Shown one piece after another: positions 32,279 through 34,346 of a DNA stretch of 34,346 bases. Both the position numbers and the translations under genes were made by a program. Every line of letters begins with the position of its first letter. Position 1 is the stretch's first letter. Source of the stretch: Bacteroidia bacterium (lineage in GTDB: Bacteria > Bacteroidota > Bacteroidia > JAIBAJ01); contig JAIBAJ010000001.1 of the NCBI GenBank assembly GCA_019695265.1, positions 1 to 34,346 on the forward strand, in the 5' to 3' direction. The notes beneath the pieces were generated by a model. The model had not been told where the DNA came from. It did not search any database and worked only from the letters and a program-made list of their open reading frames with translations.

Positions 32279-33127
32279 ATGAAAACCATACTCATTACCG
32301 GAGCAACTTCAGGAATAGGATTTGAAACGGCAAAAAACTTAGCGGGACAGGGCCATTCCATTGCTATTGTTGGCAGGGACAAGGCAAGAACCGAAGCTGT
32401 TGTATCCACCTTAAACCAGGTAAACCCCAAGGGGAACCACCTGGCATTTGTAGCCAACTTAAGTTCTCAGAAACAAGTTAGAGCCTTGGCAGAACAAATA
32501 AAATCCAAGCTCACTGCTTTAGACGTTCTGGTAAACAATGCAGGAACCTATTTTACCGAACAAACCTTCTCCGAAGAAAAGATTGAACTAACCTGGGCTA
32601 CCAACCATTTAGCCTACATGCTGCTTACTTATGAATTATTACCCCTTTTAAAGGCGGCACCCAAGGCTAGAATTGTGAATGTCGCATCCCACTCCCATTA
32701 CAAAGGCAAAATACATTTTGATGATATTTCCCTTTCAAAAAGCTGGAATGGTTACAAAGCCTATGAACAAAGCAAATTAGGCAATGTATTGTTTACCATG
32801 GAGTTATCGGAGCGATTGAAAAACAGCGGTATTACGGTTAATGCTTTACATCCGGGAGTAGTAAAAACAGACATTGCTTCCAAAAATGGGGCTTGGTATG
32901 CCAAGTTGTTTTGGGGACTTGTAAAAAACATTGTTGCCATTCCGGTTGAAAAGGGAGCAGCAACCTCTATTTATTTGGCGAGTTCGGCAGAAGTAGAAGG
33001 AATAAGCGGACAATATTTTGATAAATGTAAACAAAAATGGCAAAGTAGGTTTTCGCAAACTCCGGGCTTAAAAGAGCAATGCTGGGAATTTAGTTGCAGG
33101 CAGTTGGGAATTCCGGTGAATTGGTAA
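32279..33127 (+). CDS. Short-chain dehydrogenase/reductase
   Basis: A 282-residue NAD(P)-dependent oxidoreductase of the SDR superfamily. The cofactor loop TGATSGIG is at residues 7-14 and NNAGTYF near 85-91. The catalytic set is Ser in VASHSH, Tyr and Lys in YEQSK, and the downstream LHPGVVKTDI. The long C-terminal part and the order of motifs resemble retinol-dehydrogenase-like SDRs. In an operon with two glycosyltransferases it could modify a sugar or lipid, but the substrate is not readable. No terminator hairpin with a T run follows; repeat copy A4 does. Confidence 0.88.
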   Translation: MKTILITGATSGIGFETAKNLAGQGHSIAIVGRDKARTEAVVSTLNQVNPKGNHLAFVANLSSQKQVRALAEQIKSKLTALDVLVNNAGTYFTEQTFSEEKIELTWATNHLAYMLLTYELLPLLKAAPKARIVNVASHSHYKGKIHFDDISLSKSWNGYKAYEQSKLGNVLFTMELSERLKNSGITVNALHPGVVKTDIASKNGAWYAKLFWGLVKNIVAIPVEKGAATSIYLASSAEVEGISGQYFDKCKQKWQSRFSQTPGLKEQCWEFSCRQLGIPVNW

Positions 33128-33190
33128 AAATCTGCCTCTGAAGGCAACTGTAATGGTTCAGTAAAAAGTTCGTTTCATGCAATACCTACC

Positions 33191-33348
33191 GGGTTTGCAC
33201 CTCGGGCAACGATAGAGGTAAGTAGCCCACAGGAGCACGCGGCGCTAGCCAAGTGCTACGAGGACTACAACCGATAGCGTGACCCGAACGCCTTGAACCT
33301 AAACCAGGAAGTTTCGATTCAAAGTTGGTGGGCGGAGGGGGCCCGCAT
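33191..33348 (+). repeat. Structured intergenic element, copy A4
   Basis: Subtype A on the plus strand. The lead is GGGTTTGCACC (33191), as in copy B3, and the core CGGGCAACG (33203) to CCCG (33286). The stem that is GGC/GCC in A1 and A3 is GGT/ACC here, a compensated change. GTAG/CTAC follows, CCCACAG lies opposite CGAGGA, and the apical stem AGCAC/GTGCT is capped by GGC-GCTA-GCC. The second hairpin is CGCC/GGCG and the end is GGGCCCGCAT. It stands alone between the SDR gene and the convergent beta-helix gene. Confidence 0.82.
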
Positions 33349-33385
33349 CCAAAATAAAAAATAAAAACCCGGGGGAAAAATTGAC

Positions 33386-34346
33386 CTATTTACCGGTAGC
33401 CAACTCTTTATTAGGAGCCAAAGGAATTGGATTTAAGGTACAATCGAAGGGCTTGATATCGGTGTTTACGTTTTTGAAATTATTGGGTCCATCAACATTG
33501 GCGAAGGTTGCAGAACCGTTATTTTTGATACAAATACGATTTTCTGCAGCCACGGAATTGGTTTTAGGATCAACCACGGAAGGGTCGTAAAAGCCATCAA
33601 AAATGATATCCGGAATGTTGTTACCAAAAACTCCGGCCAATAATCTACCTATTTGGCGAGAAGTATCGGGCAAGCAGGTTTGACGCTTAATTTCATTGTC
33701 GTGGATGTAAACCGCATAGGTAAAAGGGTTGTAAAGTGTATCGTTGTATTCTTTGCCTGAGGTAAGGAAAGATGCTACACAAATGCCCAAGGTATTGTTG
33801 TTAATTACCTTATTAGCAGTTAGTTCTACGTTATTATACGCCATAACCAACATACCCATACCGGCGGGCACCAAGGCTACTGTATTTCCGGGAGGGGCAA
33901 AGTTTGGGAGGTTATTTTCGTGTACATTGTTATTGTGTACAAACACATCTTTTCCGTTTTTAACGGGCACTTCAGGCATATCGAACACCATTATTCCACC
34001 GGTATTGTTCCAGGCTTCGTTTTCATAAACATCGGCGGCGGTGCAATTTTCGATTTCGATACCAGCCACATTTTCATGAACTTTGTTGTTGCGAACGATA
34101 ACATTTTTGGATTGTCCCACATAAATACCTGCATCGGAGGCTCCGTACACATCGCAATTTTCAATCAAAACACCATCGCAGGTTACAGGATAAAGTCCGT
34201 AAGCACCGTTGGTAATTTTTGGACCTTGAGTCCAGCCAACCCTCACATTTCTAACAACCAGGTTTTTAGAATTTTGGATTTTTATCGCATCACCTTTTGC
34301 ATCTTCAACGGCAAAGCCTTCGAGGGTGCAATTTTCAGCTTTTATA
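33386..34346 (-). CDS. Parallel beta-helix repeat protein (partial, 5' end outside window)
   Basis: The reading frame is open to the right edge, so the start lies outside the window. About 320 residues are present. A GTG at 34246 is internal, because the 33 codons upstream (NCTLEGFAVEDAKGDAIKI, then NSKNLVVRNV) continue the same repeat pattern. Repeats of about 22 residues with N-N and I-x-V-x-N-N turns (NVIVRNNKVHENVAGIEIEN, DVFVHNNNVHENN) show a right-handed parallel beta-helix of the pectate-lyase/NosD kind. Such proteins are usually secreted and bind or process polysaccharides. No catalytic residues can be assigned. The gene converges on the SDR gene with repeat A4 between them. Confidence 0.85.
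   Translation of the reverse strand, partial: IKAENCTLEGFAVEDAKGDAIKIQNSKNLVVRNVRVGWTQGPKITNGAYGLYPVTCDGVLIENCDVYGASDAGIYVGQSKNVIVRNNKVHENVAGIEIENCTAADVYENEAWNNTGGIMVFDMPEVPVKNGKDVFVHNNNVHENNLPNFAPPGNTVALVPAGMGMLVMAYNNVELTANKVINNNTLGICVASFLTSGKEYNDTLYNPFTYAVYIHDNEIKRQTCLPDTSRQIGRLLAGVFGNNIPDIIFDGFYDPSVVDPKTNSVAAENRICIKNNGSATFANVDGPNNFKNVNTDIKPFDCTLNPIPLAPNKELATGK

Noticed and set aside
33350-33385. Terminator at CCCGGG followed by T-rich sequence downstream of the beta-helix gene
   Set aside because: CCCGGG is only a 6-bp palindrome with no loop, so it cannot form a proper hairpin. The T-rich stretch alone is not enough.

Overview
The window reads as an AT-rich chromosome segment from a member of the Bacteroidota. 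Four things point there: -7 boxes of the TAnnTTTG type with very short leaders, a giant secreted protein ending in a type IX secretion (T9SS) sorting domain, Bacteroidota-typical families (DUF4920 lipoprotein, START-like protein, FtsL-like protein, long MraY), and the dcw gene order. I cannot name the species. No phage, plasmid, IS transposase, rRNA or CRISPR array is visible.

Layout. 1-401: a structured repeat (copy A1) beside the 3' end of a GNAT gene (402-1349, -). 1417-1580: tRNA-Phe(GAA) with its own promoter and terminator. 1632-4126: minus-strand operon osmC > amidohydrolase > deoC. 4248-7543: plus-strand genes for a small membrane protein, a CrtI-type desaturase, TadA, a DUF4920 lipoprotein and a START-like protein. 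7597-7935: head-to-head repeat pair B2/A2. 7955-9619: glpD (-). 9714-11522: alpha/beta hydrolase, FkbM methyltransferase and a FabZ-like hotdog protein (+). 11519-12214: LolD/MacB-type ATPase (-). 12553-17759: a two-gene minus-strand unit, a small secreted protein followed by a 1607-residue protein with about 15 Ig/PKD-like repeats. 17931-25916: the first half of the division and cell-wall (dcw) cluster, mraZ-rsmH-ftsL-ftsI-murE-mraY-murD, with MraZ boxes in front and a strong terminator behind. 26041-26772: repeat pair B3/A3 around a large hairpin. 26823-29500: yidC > AIM24-family gene (-). 29659-33127: DinB-like protein, two glycosyltransferases and an SDR (+). 33191-33348: repeat A4. 33386-34346: a beta-helix protein running off the right edge.

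How the genes work together. The dcw genes make and polymerise the peptidoglycan precursor: MurE and MurD extend the stem peptide, MraY moves it to the lipid carrier, FtsI cross-links it at the septum, and MraZ probably autoregulates the operon. YidC inserts membrane proteins. The adhesin-like giant would be exported through Sec and T9SS and fixed to the cell surface.

The most interesting content is a family of six GC-rich elements of about 150 bp (A1, B2, A2, B3, A3, A4) in four intergenic regions. Each folds into the same two-hairpin architecture and ends in a GGGCCC block. Stem sequences differ between copies while pairing is mostly kept, which suggests selection on an RNA (or DNA cruciform) fold. 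Three of the four loci lie between convergent gene ends, and the fourth lies downstream of a gene 3' end. Two loci carry divergent head-to-head B/A pairs, one of them exactly where the dcw cluster breaks off. I do not recognise the family.
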